Assembly (NCBI GenBank): GCA_020629815.1
Contig: JAHDCN010000015.1
Location: 1 to 22,379 of the forward strand
Length of the DNA: 22,379 nt
Origin: Verrucomicrobiota bacterium
GTDB taxonomy: Bacteria; Verrucomicrobiota; Verrucomicrobiia; Verrucomicrobiales; DEV007
Direction of reading: 5' to 3'
Below the pieces are notes generated by a model. That model made no database searches. It was given only the letters and a program-made list of their open reading frames with translations, and was not told where the DNA came from. Shown piece after piece: positions 14,754-22,343 of this stretch (position 1 is its first letter; every line of letters begins with the position of its first letter). A program made the translations under genes and the position numbers.

Positions 14754-15857
14754 ATGAGCGCTTCTCTTGCAGTCATCAAAGGCACTGAATCTCTCGGTGA
14801 GCCGGTGGAACTGGCAGCTATTCCTGCCGCTATTGGCAGACTATACGAAGAGGACCCAGATGAAAGCGGAGCAACCAGAGCCTCTTTGATGAACTTCGCT
14901 TTGTATCGCGAAGACCGATCAGAGCTCGAAACTGATAACAGTGATCTCGAAGAAGTCTCCGCAGAGGTAGCCAGTCGATCGATCCTCCTAAATATCGACC
15001 CGGGACAAAAAGAGGATCAGATTTCCGCCTGGGTTCAGGCCCGTTGTCGTTTGGGCGACGGCGCAAGAAAATCTGTCTGCAGTGAGCAACTGAGTTTCTG
15101 TATCGATGGTGGTTCTCCGGATTTGGTGAGGAATATCGTATTCGCCAATTTGGAGTCCGACCTGCCGTTGATTTTCTGGTGGCGAGGTGAGTTTTCCGAA
15201 GTGTTTGAAGAGCGTTTGTATTCGCGAATCGACCGGCTGATTTTTGACAGCGGCACGTGGAGCTCACCACGAAATCAATTTCTCCGTGTCGCTGCAGCGC
15301 AGAACGATTCGCCACGCGGATTTGTCATGCACGATCTTGCTTTTAGTCGGCTTAACCCCGTCAGGCAAACCATCGCAAACCTCTTTGATCGACCGCATTT
15401 ACGAAGCCAGTTGAAAACCCTTCAAGCGGTGAGGATAAAATATCGACCCGGTCACCGCATGAGCGCGCTTTACCTGGCAGGTTGGGTCGCCCGGCTGTTG
15501 CAATTTGAACTGGATTCAGGGCGCTCGTCAGCAAAGCAATTTGAGTTTTCCGGCGGAAACGACGGCACTCCCAATCGCCTTTCGATCTTTGTCGAAGAAG
15601 CTGAAAGCGACTCAGGCCAGACAGCGGAAACAACTTTTGATTTTGGTTCGGGTAGTTTGAAAATCAGACGCTGCCAGTCCCGCGCCTTTCTTCGTGCTTA
15701 TCTTTGTGATGAAAACGACAGCTGCACGCAGGAAGACTGGTTTCCAGCTGGCAAGCAGGAAGATCAATCATTAATCGTGAATCTGCTTCACCGGTCGGGC
15801 AGCAACCGCGCCTGTGCACAAGTCATGCCTTTGGTTCAGGAGATGTTGATTGTGTAG
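14754..15857 (+). CDS. opcA: OpcA-like glucose-6-phosphate dehydrogenase assembly protein
   Basis: Related to OpcA, which in Cyanobacteria and Actinobacteria promotes assembly and activity of glucose-6-phosphate dehydrogenase (Zwf), the entry to the oxidative pentose phosphate pathway. The 367 residues show the family pattern: SRSILLNID (about 75-83), a central NLESDLPLIFWWRGEF (about 132-147) followed by RIDRLIFDSG (about 158-167), then a C-terminal half with KIRRCQSRAFLRAYLCDE. I chose ATG 14754 because AGGA lies 8 nt upstream, one of the few clear ribosome-binding sites here; ATG 14745 in frame is also possible. zwf itself is not in the window. A membrane/TPR gene follows after 8 nt and pyruvate kinase comes next, so the block concerns carbon flux. 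A short hairpin, CTGAT-AAAA-ATCAG (14725-14738), precedes the start. Confidence 0.85.
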   Translation: MSASLAVIKGTESLGEPVELAAIPAAIGRLYEEDPDESGATRASLMNFALYREDRSELETDNSDLEEVSAEVASRSILLNIDPGQKEDQISAWVQARCRLGDGARKSVCSEQLSFCIDGGSPDLVRNIVFANLESDLPLIFWWRGEFSEVFEERLYSRIDRLIFDSGTWSSPRNQFLRVAAAQNDSPRGFVMHDLAFSRLNPVRQTIANLFDRPHLRSQLKTLQAVRIKYRPGHRMSALYLAGWVARLLQFELDSGRSSAKQFEFSGGNDGTPNRLSIFVEEAESDSGQTAETTFDFGSGSLKIRRCQSRAFLRAYLCDENDSCTQEDWFPAGKQEDQSLIVNLLHRSGSNRACAQVMPLVQEMLIV

Positions 15858-15865
15858 GCAAAACC

Positions 15866-16405
15866 ATGATTCAGTACGGCGAGGACGTTTCCCGAATTGA
15901 TCGCGTCAGGCGATTGCTCACGATTTTGGCCGGCTTGCTTTTTTTGGGAATTTGCTCCTGGGGGTTGCTGGGAATTTATCGTGACCCATCAAGCCTCGGG
16001 ATGAATTTTGGTCGCGCCGTTTTTTCCATGGCAATTGGTGTGGCCGGCTCAATTATGATCGCCCCATCGATTACTATGTGGGTCATTCGTCCCTTTGTTT
16101 CCTTAGTCGATTCGATCTATTTGCCTCGCGAGTATGCGAAGAAACCTCCGCTGCGCTACGAACTCGCTGACCAGTATTTTCAAAACCGCAAGCTGGATAA
16201 AGCTATTGTCGAATACTACGAAATATTGCGCCACTACCCACGTGAGCCCAAAGCAATGGCCCGGCTGTTTACGTTGCTTCACGCCAGCGGATTGATTGCC
16301 GAAGCAAGGAAGACTCGGCGCAGAGCAAATCTTCGACTTTCCCACGCAGAGAGATCTCAGTTTGAAGAACAAATTAAGACTGACCTTCCTTTTTTGAATC
16401 AATGA
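15866..16405 (+). CDS. Membrane protein with two TM helices and TPR-like tail, unknown function
   Basis: A 179-residue protein that I cannot assign to a named family. Two hydrophobic segments (about 17-38 and 48-74) place it in the membrane. A soluble C-terminal part follows, with helical repeats resembling tetratricopeptides: RYELADQYFQNRKLDKAIVE (about 97-116), then EYYEILRHYPREPKAMARLF and a third helix pair. Such a tail usually binds other proteins. It starts 8 nt after opcA with AGG 8 nt upstream of the ATG, so it is translated from the same message. A link to glucose-6-phosphate dehydrogenase or to membrane tethering of enzymes is speculation from position only. Confidence 0.75.
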   Translation: MIQYGEDVSRIDRVRRLLTILAGLLFLGICSWGLLGIYRDPSSLGMNFGRAVFSMAIGVAGSIMIAPSITMWVIRPFVSLVDSIYLPREYAKKPPLRYELADQYFQNRKLDKAIVEYYEILRHYPREPKAMARLFTLLHASGLIAEARKTRRRANLRLSHAERSQFEEQIKTDLPFLNQ

Positions 16406-16524
16406 GCTCCGGGTTTTTCCTGGCTGGTTTGGCCCGACAATCGCTGCCAACACGAAGACAAGTGGCGAATTTTCCAGAAAGTAACAGTGGCCCTTTTCCC
16501 GAATCGCGATATTGAAGAAGACAG

Positions 16525-17979
16525 ATGCATCATCCCAGACAAGCCCGCTTTCATCACACCAAGATTGTTGCTACTCTCGGCCCTGCTACCGATAGCCCGG
16601 AAAAAATCGAGGCCATGATCGCGAATGGCGTCGACTTGATCCGGATCAACATGGCGCACGCCACCCCGGAGTGGGTTGCCGAGCGGATGGAAAGGATTCG
16701 CGCGGCCTCAAAAAAGATTGGTCTCGCCGCCGCTGTGATGATGGATGTCAAAGGGCCGGAAATTCGAACCGGGAAAGTTGACGATGATATTGATTTGATT
16801 CCCGGAGAGCATTTTTCCTTTTATACCGACGAGGAAATCGCACCCAGCGCTCAGGGGGTTTCCGTCAATTACCCAAACCTGCCTGAGGACGTTGAAATAG
16901 GAAAAGAGATTCTGGTCGATAGCGGGCTGATTCGTCTGAAAGTAATCGAAATTGAGCCGGACAAGGTGACCTGTGAAGTAGTGATCGGTGGCGAACTGGG
17001 ATCGAAACGCCACATCAATTTGCCGGGTGTTTTGGTGAAACTTCCGGCACTGACGGAGAAAGATAAAACAGATCTTACTGCCGGCGCAAAAGTGGGAATC
17101 GATTTCGTGGCTTTATCTTTTGTCCGCCAGGCCTCCGATATTGAAGAGCTACGGGAGTTTCTCGATTCGATCGGCTCACGCGCCAAGATCATCGCCAAGA
17201 TCGAAGACCAGGCAGGTGTCCGGAACCTTCAGGATATCATCGAAGCTACCGATGGGGTCATGGTTGCCCGGGGAGATTTAGGAATCGAGATTGAGTACTC
17301 CGAGCTTCCATTGGTGCAGAGGGATATTGTCGAGCGTTGCCGGATCGAAGGCAAACCAGTGATCATTGCGACCCATCTTCTTGAAAGCATGATCGACTCG
17401 CCGATTCCAACTCGGGCGGAAATCTCCGATGTCTCCAATGCCATTCGCGAACAAGCCGATGCCATCATGCTTTCCGGGGAAACCACGACCGGTCAATACC
17501 CTATGGAGGCGATTGATGTGATGAACAACATCATTCACACCATCGAGCCCACCGTCCCGAATCGCATCAACAAGGACATCAAGTTACATACTCCGAAGAC
17601 CAAGATGCTTCGCTCAACAGCCTATCTGGCTCAGGAGCTGGGCGAAGAGTCCGGCATCCTGGTATTTACCAGGTCAGGATTCCTGGGCTACGTCATCGCT
17701 GCCATGCGAGCCCGAGGGGTGAGAATTTTTGCGTTTACGGATGACGAGGTGATCTTTCGCCAAATGCTGTTTCCCTGGGGGCTGGAGCCTTTCCTGATGC
17801 CATTTCACGATGACGCGCCGGAAAAAACCATTCAGGACGCGATGGCCGTACTGCGCGACAAAGGTTGGGTGGAAGTTGGCACCACTTTGGTTGTCATCAC
17901 CAATGTGCTAACTCGATACAATGAGATTATCGATACCTTGCAGCTGCGCACAATCGAAGCGGAATCAGCCGGTTCGTAA
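16525..17979 (+). CDS. pyk: Pyruvate kinase (divergent variant)
   Basis: Catalyses the last step of glycolysis, phosphoenolpyruvate + ADP to pyruvate + ATP, in the cytosol. The 484 residues cover the barrel, B domain and C-terminal regulatory domain. Kept: TKIVATLGPA (12-21), R40, N42, KGPEIRTG (76-83), KRHINLPG (161-168), Lys225/Glu227 in IAKIEDQ, VARGDLGIEI (247-256), the catalytic Thr283, and AIMLSGETTTGQYP (313-326). Unusual: the RLNFSHG motif reads RINMAHA (Ser to Ala44), DTKG reads DVKG (Val75), ATQMLESM reads ATHLLESM, and Gln-Lys after GDLG is Gln-Arg. Glu79 of the potassium-dependence position is kept. The C-terminal FTRSGFLGY segment resembles the effector loop of FBP-regulated enzymes. 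The start has GAAGAAGA just upstream. It lies 119 bp after the TPR gene, so it may have its own promoter, and it converges on a sulfatase gene with 7 nt between stops. Confidence 0.95.
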   Translation: MHHPRQARFHHTKIVATLGPATDSPEKIEAMIANGVDLIRINMAHATPEWVAERMERIRAASKKIGLAAAVMMDVKGPEIRTGKVDDDIDLIPGEHFSFYTDEEIAPSAQGVSVNYPNLPEDVEIGKEILVDSGLIRLKVIEIEPDKVTCEVVIGGELGSKRHINLPGVLVKLPALTEKDKTDLTAGAKVGIDFVALSFVRQASDIEELREFLDSIGSRAKIIAKIEDQAGVRNLQDIIEATDGVMVARGDLGIEIEYSELPLVQRDIVERCRIEGKPVIIATHLLESMIDSPIPTRAEISDVSNAIREQADAIMLSGETTTGQYPMEAIDVMNNIIHTIEPTVPNRINKDIKLHTPKTKMLRSTAYLAQELGEESGILVFTRSGFLGYVIAAMRARGVRIFAFTDDEVIFRQMLFPWGLEPFLMPFHDDAPEKTIQDAMAVLRDKGWVEVGTTLVVITNVLTRYNEIIDTLQLRTIEAESAGS

Positions 17980-17986
17980 AAGACTT

Positions 17987-19330
17987 CTAGCGGCTCAGGC
18001 GAAATTCCTTCATCTCTCTTTGGAGCCGTTCAACAATCTCGGGATTGCGTGAGGAGAGATTCGTTTGCTCGCCCTTGTCTTTGACGAGATCGAACAACAA
18101 AGGCGGATTGTGTTTCTGCATCGCCTCGCGTTGGCGGGTCGCTGGATCACTGGAGCGGTCTTTCGTTTTATAAAGAATCTTATAGTCTCCGGAGCGAAAA
18201 CCATCGGCCCCGTAGAGCCATTGGGTTCGCTGACCGGGTTTGCCATTCAGAAGCGCCGGTGACAAATCAAGAGAACGATAGCCCGGCGCTTTCTCAGGCA
18301 AGTCTCCTCCAGCGAGCGCGGAAAAGGTTGCGTACAGATCGAGGTTGGCAGCTATATCGGAAACTTCACGTGGAGCGATTGTGCCCGGCCAGCGAAAAAT
18401 TCCCGGTACGCGAAATCCGCCTTCCCACGGTGTCCCCTTTTCTCCCCGTAAAGGTTTTGCAGTACCTCCGTGAGGACCAAACATCGACCATGGTCCGTTG
18501 TCACTGGTAAACACGATCAGCGTCTTTTCGTCGATTCCTGCCTGCTTAACCGCTTCCAGCACCTGCCCGACCGACCAGTCGATTTCTTCAATCACATCAC
18601 CATAGCGACCGCCCGCACTCTTTCCCTGAAACTCCGGCGAAGCAAAAACCGGGGCGTGAGGCATGTTGTGAGCCAGGTAGAGAAAGAAGCGGTCATCCTT
18701 ATTCTTTTGAATCCACTGGACCGCCTCTTCCGTGTATCTCTTGGTAAGCAGCTCCTGGTTTACCGGAAACTCGATTTGCTCTTTGCCGCGAATCAAAGGC
18801 ACAGGAAACGAAAACTTATCGCAGCTGTCGAACACATCACGGGTTTGCTTTTTCCCCGGAGGCGCCGGCACATCATTACTACCCGGAGTGCCGATGTGAT
18901 AGTCGAATCCGCACTGAAGAGGGTGCATCGGCGATTCACCAAAGTTTTCCGGGTAACCAGCAAGGTGCCATTTCCCCACAATCGCATTTTGGTAACCGGC
19001 TCTTTTCAACATCGCAGGCATCAGCAAATCCCGATTAGCAGCGAGCTTGGCTTTTCCAATCAGGTTCGGGTGGCGCCCACTCATCAAACCAGTACGGCTG
19101 GGCACACAAGTCGATCCGGATGCGTAAAAACTGGTCCAGCGCTGTCCCTCCGCTGCCATTCGATCCAGATTGGGTGTTTTGATAGTGTCACTGCCATAAC
19201 AGGCCAAGTCACCGTAGCCAAGATCATCAACAAAGATCAGAATGATGTTCGGTCGAGGTGGTTCCTCTGCCCAAACTTGCGATTCCAGACAGACAAATAC
19301 GGCGAGAGCGCAAATGAGTAAAAGTCGCAT
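17987..19330 (-). CDS. Exported sulfatase, formylglycine type (arylsulfatase superfamily S1)
   Basis: Hydrolyses sulfate esters, most likely on polysaccharides. The 447 residues begin with a signal peptide ending near WA-EEPP (cut about residue 21), so the enzyme is exported. The catalytic motif STCVPSRTG (73-81) contains Cys75, which is converted to formylglycine by a maturation enzyme not found in this window. Metal and substrate sites: VDDLGYGD (34-41, Asp35/Asp36), VGKWHLAG (118-125), HNMPHAP and FTSDNGPW. The C-terminal FDLVKDKGEQTNL is the standard sulfatase ending. All key residues are present. It is the last gene of a three-gene operon, starting 8 nt after the PQQ-propeller gene. The exact S1 subfamily and sugar target are not decidable from this sequence alone. 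Confidence 0.94.
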   Translation of the reverse strand: MRLLLICALAVFVCLESQVWAEEPPRPNIILIFVDDLGYGDLACYGSDTIKTPNLDRMAAEGQRWTSFYASGSTCVPSRTGLMSGRHPNLIGKAKLAANRDLLMPAMLKRAGYQNAIVGKWHLAGYPENFGESPMHPLQCGFDYHIGTPGSNDVPAPPGKKQTRDVFDSCDKFSFPVPLIRGKEQIEFPVNQELLTKRYTEEAVQWIQKNKDDRFFLYLAHNMPHAPVFASPEFQGKSAGGRYGDVIEEIDWSVGQVLEAVKQAGIDEKTLIVFTSDNGPWSMFGPHGGTAKPLRGEKGTPWEGGFRVPGIFRWPGTIAPREVSDIAANLDLYATFSALAGGDLPEKAPGYRSLDLSPALLNGKPGQRTQWLYGADGFRSGDYKILYKTKDRSSDPATRQREAMQKHNPPLLFDLVKDKGEQTNLSSRNPEIVERLQREMKEFRLSR

Positions 19331-19338
19331 CGGTTTTG

Positions 19339-20700
19339 TTAGCGAATGGCAGTCAGTTTGGAGGCACTTCGTACAAACAGAGTATCCTGCGAAATCGCCG
19401 GAGTCGTCTGGCAGCCGTCTTTCAGTTCGAATTGGCCGACCGGCTGAAATTCTTTCGATGCAGCGATGGAATGAACCACTCCGCTTTCATCCACAAAATA
19501 AATGTGGCTACCATCGGAAACCGGCGAACCGAAAATCTTGCCCTGCACGTTGGGCAGGCGTTCGCGCCAGTGTTCTTCGCCGGTCGCAGCAGTCACGCAG
19601 GTGCCAATGCCGGAGTCATCGATCAGGAAAGCCAACTCCCCGACCACTAAAACGGAAGGAATGTGAGGCACGTTTCTCTCGATACGCCAAATCTCTTTCC
19701 ATTCACTGCCTTCCAATCGCATCGCCACGCAGTGCTTGGGATTTGAAGTGAAACCACAGGTCCCGATCACCAAATCTGGACCCGCCATAACCGGGGAGCT
19801 GATAGCGCGCTCATTGGTTTCTGTGTTAAAAACCGATTTGTCGGCGATCACATTCCCTGTCTGCGGATCGACTGCAGTGAAACCATGCTGCCAATTGGTA
19901 AAGATCAGACGCTCACCCTCTTCGTCATCGTAAACACAAGGAACAGAATAGGAAATCCGCTGACTGCGTCGCTCAACCGTCCAGGCGACTTTTCCGGTAT
20001 CGGCGTGAACTGCGAGAAGATTGCCACTTTGTTTTTCCTGGTCATTATTCAGCACCACCAAATCCCCATGCAGCATCGGCGACGCCCCATACCCATGCCC
20101 GCCGTTTACCGGACCCAGATCGGTTGACCAAAGTTCGCTCCCATCCTCCGGGGACAAGGCGAACATGGTCAGCATGTCGGCAGTGCCCCTGGTAAAAACA
20201 ACACGCTTTTCATCGACTGCCGGTGTTGAGGACGCAGCACTGTTATAGCGATGACCCTTGAAATTCTTTTTCGGAAATTCCTTTTTCCAAAGAGTCTTTC
20301 CCGTTTCCCGATCGAGGCACAAAGCCACCCAGGAAAAAGCCGATGCACCAGCTCCTTTTTTCCTCCCCTTCTTCTTCCCTTTCGTTGGAGCAGAAGAAGG
20401 CTGCTCATCGGCAATCGAAGTCAGTAGAAAAATCCGGTCCCCCCAAACAACAGGTGAGCTGTGGCCTTTTCCCGGTATGTCCACCTGCCAGAGGATATTA
20501 TCTTGTTTCACCGGTGCCGGCAGCTCGGCCGATTGCATCACGCCAGTGTTATTGGCCCCGCGGAGACGCGGCCAGTTTTCATCGGCACCGGCAACGCTGC
20601 TCACAAGAATAGCAATCGCGACACAAGGCACCAATCTAACAGGGTATGATCGCTGACCTAACAGGGTTAGGTCAGCGAGTGAACAGGGTTGAGTCTTCAT
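19339..20700 (-). CDS. Exported PQQ-type beta-propeller repeat protein (PQQ_2-like)
   Basis: A 453-residue exported protein made of repeated blades with the ALDxxTGxxxW pattern: LDRETGKTLWKKEF, LSPEDGSELWSTDL, VHADTGKVAWTVE, VDPQTGNVIADK and TAATGEEHWRERL. It resembles the BamB/PQQ_2 propellers common in Planctomycetes and Verrucomicrobiota; none of the usual dehydrogenase catalytic motifs is seen, so it is probably a binding or scaffold protein. A lysine-rich insert, KGKKKGRKKG, occurs near residue 112. The hydrophobic signal LVPCVAIAILVSSVAGA (about 23-39) is preceded by about 20 residues encoded by palindromic repeat copy B. The native start may therefore be TTG 20634 or GTG 20631, and ATG 20700 may be an extension. 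It begins 3 nt after a sulfatase stop and is followed by another, so the three genes form an operon. Confidence 0.88.
   Translation of the reverse strand: MKTQPCSLADLTLLGQRSYPVRLVPCVAIAILVSSVAGADENWPRLRGANNTGVMQSAELPAPVKQDNILWQVDIPGKGHSSPVVWGDRIFLLTSIADEQPSSAPTKGKKKGRKKGAGASAFSWVALCLDRETGKTLWKKEFPKKNFKGHRYNSAASSTPAVDEKRVVFTRGTADMLTMFALSPEDGSELWSTDLGPVNGGHGYGASPMLHGDLVVLNNDQEKQSGNLLAVHADTGKVAWTVERRSQRISYSVPCVYDDEEGERLIFTNWQHGFTAVDPQTGNVIADKSVFNTETNERAISSPVMAGPDLVIGTCGFTSNPKHCVAMRLEGSEWKEIWRIERNVPHIPSVLVVGELAFLIDDSGIGTCVTAATGEEHWRERLPNVQGKIFGSPVSDGSHIYFVDESGVVHSIAASKEFQPVGQFELKDGCQTTPAISQDTLFVRSASKLTAIR
20632..20695. repeat. Triple palindromic 22-bp-period repeat, copy B, inside a coding start
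   Basis: Three palindromes have centres at 20642, 20664 and 20686, exactly 22 bp apart as in copy A. Unit 1: CAATCTAACAGGGTATGATCG (imperfect; written here without its final G it is 20 bases). The middle unit is a perfect 12-bp stem, CGCTGACCTAAC/GTTAGGTCAGCG with AGG loop (20651-20677). Unit 3 is GAGTGAACAGGGTTGAGTC (20677-20695). The 21-base block from 20642 shares 18 positions with the matching block of copy A (from 8051); the three differences are transitions. It begins 8 nt past the upstream sulfatase stop and is translated as the first residues of the PQQ-propeller protein if ATG 20700 is used. Confidence 0.85.
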
Positions 20701-20703
20701 ATT

Positions 20704-22203
20704 TTACCAAAGCTTCGGCGGCTGTTCGCCGGATTTGCTGCTCTTTTGCAAAGGCTCTGCTTTGACTTCGCGCCGCCACGCATCCAGTGCCGCAGACATT
20801 TCTTTCACCTTTGCCTCTTCGAGCTGCGCGAGGTTATTATGCTCAGCAATATCATCTTTCAAATTGTAGAGCTCAAACTCCCCATCTTCTAAATCCTGAA
20901 TGAGTTTCAGGTCGCCCATGCGCACGGCACTGGAAGGGAACCCTCCCTGATTCGAATAATGCGGATAGTGAAAAAAGATCGGGCCCCGATCAAATTTCGC
21001 GAACGGATTGCGCAGCACCGGCACCAAACTCACACCGTCTTCGTGCTGCTCCGGCTTGCCGGAAATTCCTGCAATCTCCAAAATGGTAGGGTAAAAATCC
21101 GTGCTCACCGCGGGTCGATCACAGACAGTGCCCGGAGGCGTGACTCCCGGCCAGCGGATCACGACAGGCTCACGAATCCCTCCTTCATACATCCAGCCTT
21201 TCGCACCGCGCAGGGGTAGATTCGAGGTCGGGTGCCCTTCTGATGATGAAACACCGCCGTTGTCGGACATAAAAAAGACCACGGTATTGTCTTTCAAATT
21301 GAGAGACTCCAATTGGTTCAAAACCGTGCCGACAGCCGTGTCGAGACTTTCGACCATCGCAGCATACACAGCATGGTCCTGACGAATCCGGATCTTGCGA
21401 GGCTCCTTCGCATCTTTCCAAACCTGCCTCTCCCGTCCGACATCAAAGCTGTCTTCCTGATTGGTTCGTCCCATTTGCTCCGCTTTCTTCTTATATTTAT
21501 CAATCAAGTGCTGCGGAGCCTGAAGCGGGGTGTGGACCGAATAAAAAGACAGGTAAAGCAGGAATGGTTGATCGCTCTGTGCCGCGTCGGCCAAAAAATC
21601 AGCTGCCTCACTTGCGAGACGATCAGTGAGAAACTCACCCTCCGGTCCCGCCTCCAGGTTCTTTACATTTTTGTATGGTGAAAAGTAGGACCGCGGCAAG
21701 CCGTTATCTGCTCCCCCTTTGTTGATGTCGAATCCCTGATCAGTGGGCCAAAAACCCTCCGGACCGAGATGCCATTTACCCGCAAAAAACGTTTGGTAGT
21801 TGGCCTCCTTCAAGGCCTCGGCCACGGTCACCTCTTCCAGCGCCATTTGTGTCTCAAAATGTCCGGTATCAAATTTTCCCGGACGGCGCCCGCTGAAAAA
21901 ATTGGTGGTATTGGTCCGGGCCGGATATTTGCCGGTCATAATGCTCGCCCGGGTGGGAGAGCAAACCTGGGAAGCCGCATAGAAGTCAGAGAAAATCATT
22001 CCGCTGCCGGCCAGACCATTCAAATTTGGCGTTTCGTAAAAGGTAGCAGAGTTGTTAAAGCCCACATCCATGTAGCCGAGGTCGTCGGCCAGAATGAAGA
22101 GGAAGTTTGGCTTATCCTGGCTGAACGCCGGTGAGGCAAAAACAAGGAGTGCAGCAAAGATTTGAGATCCGCGTCGGCAAAATGTTTGGAGTAGCAATTT
22201 CAC
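20704..22203 (-). CDS. Exported sulfatase, formylglycine type (arylsulfatase superfamily S1)
   Basis: Second sulfatase of the operon, 499 residues, from a different subfamily than the one at 17987 by motif details. A signal peptide (MKLLLQTFCRRGS, hydrophobic IFAALLVFASPAFS, cut about residue 28) directs export. The catalytic CSPTR (81-85) carries Cys81 for formylglycine. Other sites: LADDLGYMDVG (38-48, Asp40/Asp41), AGKWHLG (141-147), YSVHTPLQAP and FMSDNGG, and the end domain FELYNLKDDIAEHNNL. All are intact. The start is GTG at 22203; the next upstream in-frame codons hit a TGA within 15 nt, so it cannot extend far. No Shine-Dalgarno motif is visible. As the first gene of the operon, it sets the promoter in the 22204-22343 region, which I could not locate with confidence. 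Confidence 0.94.
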   Translation of the reverse strand: MKLLLQTFCRRGSQIFAALLVFASPAFSQDKPNFLFILADDLGYMDVGFNNSATFYETPNLNGLAGSGMIFSDFYAASQVCSPTRASIMTGKYPARTNTTNFFSGRRPGKFDTGHFETQMALEEVTVAEALKEANYQTFFAGKWHLGPEGFWPTDQGFDINKGGADNGLPRSYFSPYKNVKNLEAGPEGEFLTDRLASEAADFLADAAQSDQPFLLYLSFYSVHTPLQAPQHLIDKYKKKAEQMGRTNQEDSFDVGRERQVWKDAKEPRKIRIRQDHAVYAAMVESLDTAVGTVLNQLESLNLKDNTVVFFMSDNGGVSSSEGHPTSNLPLRGAKGWMYEGGIREPVVIRWPGVTPPGTVCDRPAVSTDFYPTILEIAGISGKPEQHEDGVSLVPVLRNPFAKFDRGPIFFHYPHYSNQGGFPSSAVRMGDLKLIQDLEDGEFELYNLKDDIAEHNNLAQLEEAKVKEMSAALDAWRREVKAEPLQKSSKSGEQPPKLW

Positions 22204-22343
22204 AGAGAAATGTTGTCACTAAAAACAGGCGAAATCGATCAGTTAATTGCGGGATGTACTGCCGCCTTTCTTGCTTTTCCTAAACTAGCCGGATGCAAAA
22301 CTTCCGGAATGCATGTACGTTACCGCTCTCCTCGCGAACGTAG

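Noticed and set aside
18470..19321. 283-codon open frame on the plus strand opposite the sulfatase gene
   Set aside because: It is antisense to a sulfatase with all catalytic motifs, and its own translation shows no domain or plausible start signal.
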